Below are positions 26,160 through 34,663 of a stretch of DNA of 64,000 nucleotides, one piece after another. The position numbers and the translations under genes are program-made. The notes under the pieces were generated by a model. The model was given only the letters and a program-made list of their open reading frames with translations. It searched no databases and was not told where the DNA came from. Each line of letters starts with the position of its first letter. The stretch's first letter is position 1. Source of the stretch: Bradyrhizobiaceae bacterium (GTDB lineage: Bacteria; Pseudomonadota; Alphaproteobacteria; Rhizobiales; Xanthobacteraceae); the NCBI GenBank assembly GCA_020853885.1, contig JADYXZ010000003.1, positions 124,001-188,000 of the forward strand. The letters run 5' to 3'.

Positions 26160-27074
26160 ATGCAGGGCATCGTCGCAGGGAAAGTCGCCATCGTCACGGG
26201 CGCGGGGCGCGGGATCGGGCGCGCGATCGCGCATCTGATGGCCAAGGAGGGCGCACGGATCGTCGTCGCGGACGTGGGCGCGGGCCTCGACGGCTCCGGC
26301 GCGGACGCGAGGCCGGCGCAGAGCGTCGCGAACGAGATCAAGGCGGCGGGCGGCGAGGCGATCGCGTCGACGCTGTCGATCACCGAGCCTGCCAACGCCG
26401 ACAAGATCGTGGGCGCCGCGCTCGATGCGTTCGGCCGCGTCGATATTCTGGTGAACAACGCCGGCATCCTGCGCGACCGCTTCTTCCACAAGATGAGCGT
26501 CGCCGACTGGAGCGAGGTGATCGCCGTGCACCTCAACGGCAGCTTCTACATGAGCGCGGCCTGCGCGCGGCGCTTCCGCGAACAGGGGAGCGGTGCATTC
26601 GTGCACATGACTTCCACTTCCGGCCTCGTCGGGAACCAAGGGCAGGCGAACTACGCGGCGGCGAAGATGGGGCTCGTGGGCCTGTCGCGCGGGATCGCGC
26701 TCGACATGGCGCGCTTCGGTGTGCGCTCGAACTGCGTCGCGCCGTTCGCCTGGAGCCGCATGATCGAGGCGATCCCAGCGGAGAACGAGCTGATGAAAGC
26801 CGAGGTCGAGCGCACGCGGGCGCTGAAGCCCGAGCATATCGCACCGCTCGTCGTCTATCTCGCGTCGGAACAGGCGAAGGAGGTCACGGGACAGATTTTC
26901 GGCGTGCGCGGGAACGAAGTTTATCTCTTCAGCCAGCCGCGGCCGGTGCGCACGCTGAGGGAGCCGCAAGGCTGGACGCCGCAGGCGCTTGCGGAAGCGG
27001 TGCGGCGCGAGGCGGCGGACGCGCTCACGCCGCTCGAGGGGACGGCGGAGTATTTCAATTGGGAGCCGGTTTAG
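26160..27074 (+). CDS. SDR-family oxidoreductase (multifunctional beta-oxidation enzyme-like)
   Basis: The 304-aa protein has TGAGRGIGRA, NNAGILRDRFFHKM, the active-site Ser in HMTSTSGLVGN and the YAAAK catalytic pair. Its extended C-terminal segment of about 50 residues (FSQPRPVRTLREPQGWTPQALAEAVR...) resembles the dehydrogenase domain of Fox2/HSD17B4-type hydroxyacyl-CoA dehydrogenases. The start is the ATG at 26160, preceded by GGGGGAGTG. A substrate of the acyl-CoA type is plausible but not proven. It converges with another SDR; a palindromic repeat separates the two ends. Confidence 0.87.
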   Translation: MQGIVAGKVAIVTGAGRGIGRAIAHLMAKEGARIVVADVGAGLDGSGADARPAQSVANEIKAAGGEAIASTLSITEPANADKIVGAALDAFGRVDILVNNAGILRDRFFHKMSVADWSEVIAVHLNGSFYMSAACARRFREQGSGAFVHMTSTSGLVGNQGQANYAAAKMGLVGLSRGIALDMARFGVRSNCVAPFAWSRMIEAIPAENELMKAEVERTRALKPEHIAPLVVYLASEQAKEVTGQIFGVRGNEVYLFSQPRPVRTLREPQGWTPQALAEAVRREAADALTPLEGTAEYFNWEPV

Positions 27075-27083
27075 AAGACTCTC

Positions 27084-27135
27084 ATTGCGTCATTGCGAGC
27101 CCCGAGCGCAGCGAGGGGCGAAGCAATGACGCAAT
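27084..27135. repeat. Palindromic intergenic repeat (ATTGCGTCATTGC family)
   Basis: Perfect 13-bp outer arms ATTGCGTCATTGC/GCAATGACGCAAT enclose GAGCCCCGAGCG...GCGAGGGGCG. This family differs from the CTTCGAGACGC repeats. It lies between two convergent SDR genes and could act as a shared transcription end. Confidence 0.85.
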
Positions 27136-27139
27136 ATGA

Positions 27140-27895
27140 CTAGCCCCGTCCGACGAACGGCATCTTCGTCGCCATGATCGTCATAAAGAGCACGTTGATT
27201 TCGAGCGGCAGGCTCGCCATGAAGGCGACGGCCTGGCCCACGTGATCGACGTTCATCAGGGGCTCGGCCTTCATCGTGCCGTCGGCCTGCGGCACGCCCT
27301 GCGCCATGCGCGCAGCAAGCTCAGTCTCCGCATTGCCGATGTCGATCTGCCCGCAGGCGATGTCGTACTTGCGGCCGTCGAGGGAGAACGACTTGGTGAG
27401 CCCGCTCACGGCGTGCTTCGTCGACGTGTAGGGCGCGGAGTTCGGGCGCGGCGCGTAGGCCGAGATCGAGCCGTTGTTGATGATGCGGCCGCCGCGCGGC
27501 GTCTGCTCCTTCATGATCTTGAAAGCCTCCTGCGTGCACAGGAACATGCCGGAGAGATTCACGTCCACGACCTGCTGCCACTTTTCATAAGGCAGATCTT
27601 CCAGCGGCACGCCGGGCGCGCCCATGCCCGCGTTGTTGAAGAGGAGGTCGAGGCGGCCGAAGGTCTCCTTCGTTTTCGCGAACAGCGCCTTCACCTGGTC
27701 GGGCTTACCGACGTCGGTGGGGACGATCAGCGTTTTCGCGCCGAGCTTCTTCACCTCCGCTTCGGCCTTTTCGAGCGGCTCCTTGCGGCGGCCGGCAAGC
27801 ACGATGGAGAAGCCCGTCTTTGCGAGCGCGAGTGCCGCCGCCTTGCCGATGCCGGTGCCGCCGCCGGTGACGAGGGCGATTTTTTTTGTGGCCAT
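27140..27895 (-). CDS. SDR-family oxidoreductase
   Basis: The 251-aa classical SDR shows [37 protein letters not shown], the Ser in [12 protein letters not shown] and YTSTK. GGGAGGAATTGAGC precedes the ATG at 27895. It is close in active-site wording to the SDR at 9659-10402, suggesting related substrates. It converges with the SDR at 26160-27074 and is not obviously part of an operon. Confidence 0.88.
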   Translation of the reverse strand: MATKKIALVTGGGTGIGKAAALALAKTGFSIVLAGRRKEPLEKAEAEVKKLGAKTLIVPTDVGKPDQVKALFAKTKETFGRLDLLFNNAGMGAPGVPLEDLPYEKWQQVVDVNLSGMFLCTQEAFKIMKEQTPRGGRIINNGSISAYAPRPNSAPYTSTKHAVSGLTKSFSLDGRKYDIACGQIDIGNAETELAARMAQGVPQADGTMKAEPLMNVDHVGQAVAFMASLPLEINVLFMTIMATKMPFVGRG

Positions 27896-27956
27896 GCTCA
27901 ATTCCTCCCGACTTGCTTTGCCATTTCATACCAACTCTAGCATTCAATCCATGCGC

Positions 27957-28018
27957 GCCATCCTTCGAGGCTCGGCGCCGCGGATCGCGTCCGCGTCGCC
28001 TCGCACCTCAGGATGACG
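27957..28018. repeat. REP-like palindromic repeat, diverged
   Basis: GCGCCATCCTTCGAGGCTCG...CGCACCTCAGGATGACGC. The outer arms pair (CATCCT/AGGATG), but the centre differs from other copies. It lies between the SDR start and the Anbu stop. Confidence 0.7.
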
Positions 28019-28023
28019 CGGGG

Positions 28024-28779
28024 TTATTTCGCCGGCTTGCCGTTCACATAGGGCGGGCGCGGGATCGCTATGTGGGCGGCGCGCAGCGCCGCGGACCAGC
28101 GCTCGCGCAGGTCGTGGAAATAGGGCTCGCCCGGCTCGATGCGGTAATTCAGCTCGGCGTGCAGCGAGTCGCGCTTGATGACGACGAGATCGATAGGCAG
28201 GCCGACGGCGAGGTTCGAGCGCATGGTCGAGTCCATCGAGATCAGCCCGATCTTCAGCGCGTCATAGAGATCGGTATCGTAGCGCACGGCGCGGTCGAGG
28301 ATCGGCTTGCCGTACTTGTGCTCGCCGATCTGCAGATAGGGCGTGTCAACGGTGCATTCGATGAAGTTGCCGGCGGGGTAGATCATGAAGAGACGCAGGC
28401 GGCGGCCGGCCATCTGGCCGCCGAACAGGAACGACACGTCGAATTCGAGCTTGCTTTCCTTCAGCGCCTCGGCGTCGGTCTGATGGATGATGCGGATGGC
28501 GCGGCCGATGCGCTGCGCGGCCTGAAACATGGACGGCGCATTGGTGAGCCGCTCGCGCTCGCCGGTCTCCGGGTTCTCGATGCCCTCGTTGAGCAGGCTG
28601 ATGACGGATTGCGAGAGCGACAGGTTGCCGGCGCTCGCCAGCGCCATCGCGTACTTGCCCGGCTCCTCGAAGACGTGGAGCTTGCGGAAGGTGGAGACAT
28701 TGTCGAGGCCGGCATTGGTGCGCGTGTCCGCGATCATCACCAGGCCGTCCTGGACGAGAATGCCGCAACAATAGGTCAT
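28024..28779 (-). CDS. Anbu-type proteasome-like peptidase (HslV/20S-related)
   Basis: The 251-aa protein has Thr at position 2 (MTYCCGILVQDGLVMIADTR), so removal of Met exposes the N-terminal Thr nucleophile of the Ntn-hydrolase fold. Later landmarks are the ALASAGNLSLSQ, FLFGGQMAGRRLRLFMIYPAG and YGKPILDRAV stretches. The sequence matches Anbu, the ancestral beta-subunit-like proteasome homologue of proteobacteria. Anbu genes typically sit with a transglutaminase, an alpha-E protein and a circularly permuted ATP-grasp, which is the order found upstream here on the same strand. Substrate and regulator are unknown. Confidence 0.92.
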   Translation of the reverse strand: MTYCCGILVQDGLVMIADTRTNAGLDNVSTFRKLHVFEEPGKYAMALASAGNLSLSQSVISLLNEGIENPETGERERLTNAPSMFQAAQRIGRAIRIIHQTDAEALKESKLEFDVSFLFGGQMAGRRLRLFMIYPAGNFIECTVDTPYLQIGEHKYGKPILDRAVRYDTDLYDALKIGLISMDSTMRSNLAVGLPIDLVVIKRDSLHAELNYRIEPGEPYFHDLRERWSAALRAAHIAIPRPPYVNGKPAK

Positions 28780-28866
28780 CTTTTACGAATCCGGAGCGGG
28801 GAGGACGGGCAGTCTAGCGATGCCGAAGTAAGCGGCAAGGCACCGGCGAGCGGCAACACGTCCGGC

Positions 28867-28982
28867 CGCCCTCATTCTTCGAGACGCCCGCTGCGCACGC
28901 AAGTCGGCTGTAGCCGACTTGCGCAATAATACCTGCCGATGTCGGGTAAACCCGACATCGGCTGGCTCCTCAGGATGAGGGC
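28867..28982. repeat. Composite repeat: REP-like element interrupted by two nested palindromes
   Basis: Outer REP arms GCCCTCATTCTTCGAGACGC and GGCTCCTCAGGATGAGGGC are separated by two additional hairpins. These are CAAGTCGGC-TGTA-GCCGACTTG and GCCGATGTCGGG-TAAA-CCCGACATCGGC. It fills most of the 210-bp gap between the transglutaminase stop and the Anbu start, i.e. it is inside the operon. Confidence 0.85.
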
Positions 28983-28989
28983 GAACAAT

Positions 28990-29814
28990 TCAGCTCTGGT
29001 TCTGGCGGGCCGCCTGATCGACATGGACCGTCACGGCCAGCGTCTCGCCGGTGCCGCCGATGCGGACGCCGCGAATGGGCGCCGCTCCCAGATAGTCGAG
29101 GCCGACCGCCACGCGCACGTGGGCGTCGGTCGCAGCGATGCCGTGCGCGGGATCGAAGGCGACCCAGCCTAGATCGGGGATGAAGGCTTCGGCCCAGGCA
29201 TGGCCCGCCTCCTGCATCACCTCGCCGTCGGTGCGCAGGAAGTAGCCGCCGACATAACGCGCGGGAACGCCGAGATGCCGCGCGGCGGCAACGAAAACGT
29301 GCGCGTAGTCCTGGCAGACGCCGCGCTTCAGGGCGAAGGCTTCATGCGCGGATGTCGCGGGGTGTGTCGGGTCGGGATCGAAGGTGAAGGTCTCGTAGAT
29401 GCGCGTGAGCAGCGCATGCATGCGCCGGAGCGGGCTGTCACCCGCGCTTGCCGCGTCGTCGGCGAAAGCAACGATCGCGTCGTCGGCTTCGGTCAGCGGC
29501 GTCGAACGCAGGAAGAGCCGCGGCGGAAAGCGCTCGAGCGTGCCGCGGACGACGCCGGTGGTGTCCTGGGTATCGACCACGCCTTCGACGCCGACGCGCA
29601 GTTCATACAACGGGCCGTCGGCGGTGAAGGTGTGGGTGAGATTGCCGAAGGCATCCTCGTGCGGCTCGAGCCGGCAATCCTCCGACACGTCGATGCGCCA
29701 GCGCACGACATACTGGCCGTCGTGGTTGCGCGGCGTGAGGCGCAGGAACTCGATCGCGGACTTCGCCGGCGTCTCGTAGCGGTAGACCGTCTCGTGCGAG
29801 ATGTGGATGCGCAT
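28990..29814 (-). CDS. Transglutaminase-like cysteine-protease-fold protein
   Basis: The 274-aa protein has the bacterial transglutaminase N-terminal region (MRIHISHETVYRYETPAKS, LRLTPRNHDGQYV) and a transglutaminase core. The catalytic Cys is in LKRGVCQDYAHVFVAAARHLG, the His in AGHAWAEAFIPDLGWVAFDPAHG, and Asp in the same strand. ATG 29814 is chosen because the upstream frame overlaps the alpha-E stop. It is the third gene of the ATP-grasp/alpha-E/transglutaminase/Anbu group and may cleave or form amide links on the peptide product of the ATP-grasp enzyme. That role is a family-level prediction. Confidence 0.92.
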   Translation of the reverse strand: MRIHISHETVYRYETPAKSAIEFLRLTPRNHDGQYVVRWRIDVSEDCRLEPHEDAFGNLTHTFTADGPLYELRVGVEGVVDTQDTTGVVRGTLERFPPRLFLRSTPLTEADDAIVAFADDAASAGDSPLRRMHALLTRIYETFTFDPDPTHPATSAHEAFALKRGVCQDYAHVFVAAARHLGVPARYVGGYFLRTDGEVMQEAGHAWAEAFIPDLGWVAFDPAHGIAATDAHVRVAVGLDYLGAAPIRGVRIGGTGETLAVTVHVDQAARQNQS

Positions 29815-29818
29815 GGTC

Positions 29819-30760
29819 TCACGCAAGGTACTGTTCGGTGATGGCATTGCCGAGGCGGTTGTTCTCGACGAGAAACTTGCCGATGAACTCGTGCAGGCCG
29901 GACTGGAAGATGTCTTCCATCTTGGCGTTGGATAGCGTGGTCAGCATCCCGCGGGCGAGGCGCTGCGAATTTCCCTGGCGGCCGTAGAACTGCGCGAGGT
30001 CGTCGAGATAGCGGGAGAGGTTCTCGTAGCAGCTCGCGAGCGAGCGCGGCATCTGCCGGTTGAGAATGAGGAGGTCGGCGACGAGCCACGGCTTTACGCT
30101 GTCGCGATAGACCCAGTGATAGCTCGTGCGCGCGGACACCGAGCGCAGGATCGAGACCCACTGGAAATAGTCGAGCGGGCCGCCGACACGGGCGGGCTCG
30201 GGCAGCAGCACGTGATATTTCACGTCGAGGATGCGCGCGGTGGCGTCGGCGCGCTCGATCAGGATGCCGAGCCGGGAAAACAGATAGGCGTCATTGCGCA
30301 GCATGGTGCGGAAGGCGGAGCCGTCGAAGCGCAGCGATGTCTCCTTGATGAATGAGATGAAGCGCGAGAGCTCCTCGCCGTGCGTCTTTCCCGGCTTGAA
30401 GTTGTGCAGCTCGAGCCAGGCGCCGTTGATGGCGTCCCACATTTCGCCTGTGAGCGCCGTGCGCACGGCGCGCGCGTTCTGGCGGCCGATGTCGAGGCAG
30501 TTGCGGATGGAGGCGGGATTCTCCGGTGCGAAGGCCAGGAACTCGACGACCGTGCGGGCGTCCGCCTTGTCGTACTTTGCGCGGAAGCCGGGGACGCAGC
30601 CGGCGGTGGCGACCGCCGATTCCCATTCGTTGGTGGTGGCGCCGGTCGCCTGCGGCATGGCGACGAGGCGCTGGGCGGCATCGAGGATGCAGGCAAGGGC
30701 GTCGGCGCGCTCCATATAGCGCGCGAGCCAATAGAGATTATCGGCGGTGCGCGCGAGCAT
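29819..30760 (-). CDS. Alpha-E domain-containing protein (DUF403)
   Basis: This all-helical 313-aa protein has the characteristic start MLARTADNLYWLARYMERAD, NARAVRTALTGEMWDAIN, and the SRLGILIERADATARILDVKYH stretch. Alpha-E proteins always travel with circularly permuted ATP-grasp and transglutaminase genes. Its ATG abuts the ATP-grasp stop with no gap, and its stop is 4 bp from the transglutaminase start, so the three are surely co-translated. Its own biochemical activity is undefined. Confidence 0.92.
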   Translation of the reverse strand: MLARTADNLYWLARYMERADALACILDAAQRLVAMPQATGATTNEWESAVATAGCVPGFRAKYDKADARTVVEFLAFAPENPASIRNCLDIGRQNARAVRTALTGEMWDAINGAWLELHNFKPGKTHGEELSRFISFIKETSLRFDGSAFRTMLRNDAYLFSRLGILIERADATARILDVKYHVLLPEPARVGGPLDYFQWVSILRSVSARTSYHWVYRDSVKPWLVADLLILNRQMPRSLASCYENLSRYLDDLAQFYGRQGNSQRLARGMLTTLSNAKMEDIFQSGLHEFIGKFLVENNRLGNAITEQYLA

Positions 30761-32212
30761 CTATAGGTCCACCACCCAGGTGTCCTTGATGCCACCGCCT
30801 TGGCTCGAATTGACGACGAGCGAGCCTTCCTTCAGCGCGACGCGGGTGAGGCCGCCCGGCACGATGCGCACGCGATCCTGGCCGGTGAGTACGAACGGGC
30901 GCAGGTCGACGTGGCGCGGTGCGACACCTTTCTCGACGAGCGTCGGGCAGGTCGAGAGCGCGAGCGTGGGCTGGGCGATGAAGTTCGCCGGATTGTGCTT
31001 GAGCTTGGCGCGGAAGCTCTCGATCGTCTTCCTGTCCGAGGTTGGCCCGATCAGCATGCCGTAGCCGCCGGAGCCGTGCACCTCTTTCACCACGAGCTCG
31101 GGCAGGCGTTCGAGCACGTAGCTCAGGTGCTCGGGCTCGCGGCAGCGCCAGGTCGGGACGTTGTTCAGGAGCGGCTCCTCGCCGAGATAGAACTTCACGA
31201 TCTCGGGCATGTAGCTGTAGATCGCCTTGTCGTCGGCGACGCCGGTGCCGACGGCGTTGGCGAGCGTAACGTTGCCGGCCTGATAGGCGCTCATGAGGCC
31301 GGGAATGCCGAGCACGGAATCAGGGCGGAACACGAGCGGGTCGAGGAAGTCGTCGTCCACGCGGCGATAGATGACGTCGACGCGCTTCGGCCCTTCGGTC
31401 GTGCGCATATAGACGACGCTGCCTTTCACGAAGAGGTCGCGGCCCTCGACCAGCTCGACGCCGAGCTTGTCGGCGAGGAAGGAGTGCTCGTAGTACGCCG
31501 AGTTGTAGATGCCGGGCGTGAGCAGCGCGACGGTCGGCTCGCGCGGCGCGGTGGCGGGTGCCACGGAAATCAGCGTCGCGAGCAGGTCGTCGATATAGTT
31601 CTCGACCGGCGCGACCATGTGCTCGGCGAACAATTCCGGAAAGAGCCGGAGCATGATCTCGCGGTTCTCCAGCATGTAGGAAACGCCGGACGGCACGCGC
31701 GTGTTGTCTTCGAGCACGAAGAATTCTTCCGGCGAGGTGCGGACCACGTCGATGCCGGCGATCATCACGTAGATGTCGTGCGGCACCTGCTGCCCGTTCA
31801 TCTCCGGGCGGAACGCCTCGTTCTGATAGACGAGGTCTTCGGGCAGGAGGCCGGCGCGCAGGATTTCGCGCTTGCTATAGATGTCGCGGATATAGGCGTT
31901 GATCGCCTTCACGCGCTGCTCGAGGCCGCGCGAGAGCTTCACCCATTCGACGGCGGTGAGGATGCGCGGGATGATGTCGAAGGGGATCAGGCGCTCCTGC
32001 GCCTCGGCCTCGCCATAGACGGCGAAGGTGATGCCGATGCGGCGGAAGATGAACTCGGCCTCGCGCCGGCGATATTCGAGGACGTCTTGGTCGGTGGCGG
32101 TGAGCCAGCCGGCGAGGGCGGAATAGGCCGGCCGAATGGAGCCGTCCGGCGCGCGCATCTCGTCGAACGCGGCCGGGGAAACGTTGCTCGGCCTAGTCAG
32201 CGCCAATTCCAT
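30761..32212 (-). CDS. Circularly permuted type 2 ATP-grasp protein
   Basis: The 483-aa protein has family stretches RRIGITFAVYGEAEAQERLIPFDIIPRI, EWVKLSRGLEQRVKAINAYIRDIYS, VLEDNTRVPSGVSYMLENR, IYRRVDDDFLDPLVFR, VKEVHGSGGYGMLIGPTSD and SSQGGGIKDTWVVDL at the C-terminus. ATP-grasp enzymes of this class are predicted amidoligases that make peptide-like products or tags. The start is set at MELALTRPS. The frame continues 63 codons upstream, but those codons are the two-stem palindromic repeat and do not look coding. It heads the Anbu operon. Confidence 0.92.
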   Translation of the reverse strand: MELALTRPSNVSPAAFDEMRAPDGSIRPAYSALAGWLTATDQDVLEYRRREAEFIFRRIGITFAVYGEAEAQERLIPFDIIPRILTAVEWVKLSRGLEQRVKAINAYIRDIYSKREILRAGLLPEDLVYQNEAFRPEMNGQQVPHDIYVMIAGIDVVRTSPEEFFVLEDNTRVPSGVSYMLENREIMLRLFPELFAEHMVAPVENYIDDLLATLISVAPATAPREPTVALLTPGIYNSAYYEHSFLADKLGVELVEGRDLFVKGSVVYMRTTEGPKRVDVIYRRVDDDFLDPLVFRPDSVLGIPGLMSAYQAGNVTLANAVGTGVADDKAIYSYMPEIVKFYLGEEPLLNNVPTWRCREPEHLSYVLERLPELVVKEVHGSGGYGMLIGPTSDRKTIESFRAKLKHNPANFIAQPTLALSTCPTLVEKGVAPRHVDLRPFVLTGQDRVRIVPGGLTRVALKEGSLVVNSSQGGGIKDTWVVDL

Positions 32213-32222
32213 CCCCACGGCA

Positions 32223-32358
32223 AGGGTCGGATCGATCCAGATGGAATCGCTTTGCGATTCCATCTGGATCGTGAATCCGACCCTATTCAATAGTTTAGGG
32301 TGCGATTCACGCTTCAGGTGGAAGCGCGAGCGCTTCCACCTGAAGCGATCGCACCCTA
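32223..32358. repeat. Two-stem palindromic intergenic repeat, copy 2 (both stems intact)
   Basis: Stem 1 runs AGGGTCGGATCGATCC...GATGGAATCGC / GCGATTCCATC...ATCCGACCCT. Stem 2 runs TAGGGTGCGATTCACGC...GGAAGCG / CGCTTCC...GCGATCGCACCCTA. A TTCAATAGTT linker joins them. It matches the element at 11374-11503 and lies immediately upstream of the ATP-grasp start. The remaining gap (32359-32485) holds nothing I can identify. Confidence 0.9.
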
Positions 32359-32485
32359 GGTCGGTTACAAGGAGCATGCCAGCGTCGGCGCGAGCGTGCA
32401 AAAATGCGGCAAGGCGCGGCGCGCGGGCGGCAAATGCCCAGTTTCAGGGCAGGATGCCGTGCGGACGGGCGGTTCGGAGGAGCGG

Positions 32486-33250
32486 ATGTCGGAAGGTGCT
32501 GTGGCGGTCGTGACGGCGGGGCTCCTGGTGATCGGGGACGAGATTCTCTCCGGGCGCACCAAGGACAAGAACATCGGCTACATCGCCGAGTACCTGACCA
32601 ATATCGGCATCGACCTGAAGGAAGTGCGGGTGGTGGCGGACGACGAGGCCGCGATCGTCGAGGCGCTGAACGCGCTGCGGGCCCGCTGCACCTATGTGTT
32701 CACCACCGGCGGCATCGGGCCGACGCACGACGACATCACTGCGGACAGCGTCGCCAAGGCGTTCGGGGTGTCGATCGACTACGATCCACGCGCGGTGGCG
32801 TTGCTGAAAGCGCGCTTCCAGGGCGCGGAGCTCAACGAGGCGCGCATGCGCATGACGCGGATTCCCGCGGGCGCCGATCTCGTCACCAACAAGATTTCCG
32901 TGGCGCCGGGATTCCGGATCGGAAACGTGTTCGTGATGGCGGGCGTGCCGGCGATCATGCAGGCCATGCTCGACGAGATCGCGCCGACGCTGCAGACCGG
33001 CGTGAAGATGCTGTCGGAAACGGTACGGGCCGACGCGCGGGAGGGCGACGTGGGCACGGAGCTTGCGGCGATCGCCAAGACGCACCCGGAGGTTTCGATC
33101 GGGAGCTATCCGTTCTTCGATGCGGAGCAGGGGCCGAACACGAACATCGTCGTGCGCTCGCGCGATGCGGGGAAGCTTGCTGCCGCGAAGCAGGCGGTTG
33201 AACAAATGCTCGTGAAAGTGCGGTCGGCGCTTGCGGCGGGGCGCGGCTGA
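32486..33250 (+). CDS. CinA-like molybdopterin-binding (MoCF) domain protein
   Basis: The 254-aa protein has the MoCF_biosynth/CinA N-terminal fold: AGLLVIGDEILSGRTKDKN, the GGIGPTHDDITADSVAKAFG motif and VFVMAGVPAIMQAML. It lacks the C-terminal nicotinamide-nucleotide amidohydrolase domain of full CinA. Stand-alone members may bind nucleotides or have ADP-ribose pyrophosphatase-like activity; none is proven for this form. GGAGGAGCGG precedes the ATG. The frame's 30 upstream codons have no support. It diverges from the Anbu operon. Confidence 0.88.
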   Translation: MSEGAVAVVTAGLLVIGDEILSGRTKDKNIGYIAEYLTNIGIDLKEVRVVADDEAAIVEALNALRARCTYVFTTGGIGPTHDDITADSVAKAFGVSIDYDPRAVALLKARFQGAELNEARMRMTRIPAGADLVTNKISVAPGFRIGNVFVMAGVPAIMQAMLDEIAPTLQTGVKMLSETVRADAREGDVGTELAAIAKTHPEVSIGSYPFFDAEQGPNTNIVVRSRDAGKLAAAKQAVEQMLVKVRSALAAGRG

Positions 33251-33339
33251 CAGCGTCCAACCATCGACAACCTGTCCGGCTTGCATCAAGCTTCCGCCGC
33301 CACCGCGCAAGTATTGCGCGGAAGAAACGGGAGGAACGC

Positions 33340-33804
33340 ATGCTCAGGACCATTGCGACGTTTGCCGCATTCATGGCGATCGCGCTGGCTTCGCCGCACG
33401 CGCAGGCGCAGACCGCCGACGCGCAGAAGCTCGAGCGGAACAAGAAGAACGTGGTCGAATTCTACAACGCGGCGCTGAACGAGAAGGATTTCGAGAAAGC
33501 CGCGAAGTATATCGGCGCGACCTACATCCAGCATAATCCAACCGCGCCGGACGGTCCCGAAGGACTGAAGGGGTTCATCAATTTCCTGCGCGAGAAGTTC
33601 CCCAACAACAAGAGCGAGATCAAGCGCGTGTTCGCCGAAGGCAACTATGTGATCGTGCACGTGCATGCGGTGCGCGAGCCCGGCACGCGCGGCAATGCGA
33701 TCATCGACATCTACCGGATGGACGACGACGGCAAGGTGCTCGAGCACTGGGACGTCGTGCAGCCGATCCCGGAGAAGGCGATGAACGACAACGGGATGTT
33801 TTGA
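33340..33804 (+). CDS. Secreted SnoaL-like/NTF2-fold protein
   Basis: This 154-aa protein has a signal peptide (MLRTIATFAAFMAIALASPHAQA). An NTF2/SnoaL-type cone fold follows: VVEFYNAALNEKDFEKAAKYIGATYIQHNP, GLKGFINFLREKFPNNKS, VIVHVHAV and the end YRMDDDGKVLEHWDVVQPIPEKAMNDNGMF. That C-terminal phrase is typical of periplasmic or cytosolic predicted SnoaL-like aldol-condensation-type proteins. The function is unknown. GGGAGGAACGC precedes the ATG. Confidence 0.85.
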   Translation: MLRTIATFAAFMAIALASPHAQAQTADAQKLERNKKNVVEFYNAALNEKDFEKAAKYIGATYIQHNPTAPDGPEGLKGFINFLREKFPNNKSEIKRVFAEGNYVIVHVHAVREPGTRGNAIIDIYRMDDDGKVLEHWDVVQPIPEKAMNDNGMF

Positions 33805-33827
33805 TCCGTTTGCCGGGATCGCTCTCG

Positions 33828-33868
33828 CGCCTCATGGTTCGAGACGCTGCGCTCCTCACCATGAGGCG
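33828..33868. repeat. REP-like palindromic repeat (short copy)
   Basis: CGCCTCATGGT/ACCATGAGGCG arms around TCGAGACGCTGCGCTCCTC. The centre is shorter than in other copies of the family. Confidence 0.85.
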
Positions 33869-33958
33869 GGTGATTGTGCCGTTGACACGCTTGTTATCGC
33901 CGGCTGGCACGCCTCCGTCCTATATAAGGCGGGGGCGCGCACCGGTTTGGAGACATCC

Positions 33959-34552
33959 ATGTCCAGTCGTCCGACGCGCCGCGACATCATCCTGAGCAGC
34001 GCTGTTGCCACCACGAGCCTTGCGTTCGCGGAGGAGTTGTTCGCGCAGGGGCAGCTTGCGCCGACGCCCGCCTGCGGCGCCGACAGCGCGCCGACGCTGA
34101 GCCAGACCGAAGGGCCCTACTTCAAGACCCGATCGCCGGAGCGGCAGTCGCTGATCGAGTCCGGCGTCGCCGGGCGGCGGCTTGAGCTCACGGGCTTCGT
34201 GCTGACGCGCTCGTGCAAGCCGGTGGCGAAGGCGCTCGTCGATTTCTGGCAGGCGGATGCGAACGGCGCCTACGACAATGCGGGCTTCCGGCTGCGCGGG
34301 CACCAGTTTACCGATGCGGATGGGCGCTACCGGCTCTCGACGATCATCCCGGCGCGCTATCCCGGCCGCACGCCGCATATCCATGTGAAGGTGCAGGCGC
34401 CGAGCCGGCCGGTGCTGACGACGCAGCTCTATTTCCCCGGCGAGTCGGCGAACGAGAACGACCGGCTGTTCCGGAGCGAGCTTCTGATTCGGATGGCGCA
34501 GGGCGGCGGCGCGGCCGCGGGCCAGTTCGATTTCGTGCTGGATATGGCTTGA
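33959..34552 (+). CDS. Intradiol ring-cleavage dioxygenase-like protein with Tat signal
   Basis: The 197-aa protein starts with a twin-arginine-type signal (PTRRDIILSSAVATTSLAFA). The dioxygenase core includes SQTEGPYF, VDFWQADANGAYDN (Tyr ligand), and RYPGRTPHIHVKVQAP, giving Tyr, His and His ligands for Fe(III). Exported intradiol-like proteins are known in many bacteria but their substrates are mostly unknown; cytosolic catechol dioxygenases are longer and carry an N-terminal dimer domain absent here. No beta-ketoadipate gene is adjacent. Confidence 0.85.
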   Translation: MSSRPTRRDIILSSAVATTSLAFAEELFAQGQLAPTPACGADSAPTLSQTEGPYFKTRSPERQSLIESGVAGRRLELTGFVLTRSCKPVAKALVDFWQADANGAYDNAGFRLRGHQFTDADGRYRLSTIIPARYPGRTPHIHVKVQAPSRPVLTTQLYFPGESANENDRLFRSELLIRMAQGGGAAAGQFDFVLDMA

Positions 34553-34663
34553 GCGACCGTTTTACGCGCCTGCAGCGGTGCATATCGGCCCCGACGCCAC
34601 TCGCGCGGGGCCGGCCGCTCGGCTAATGGTCTTGGCTCCTGCTCACCCAGCCGAGCCGACGCC

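Noticed and set aside
32213..32401. 63-residue N-terminal extension of the ATP-grasp protein
   Set aside because: It is the translation of a palindromic repeat; the related repeat at 11.4 kb gives the same kind of false extension to the MFS gene.
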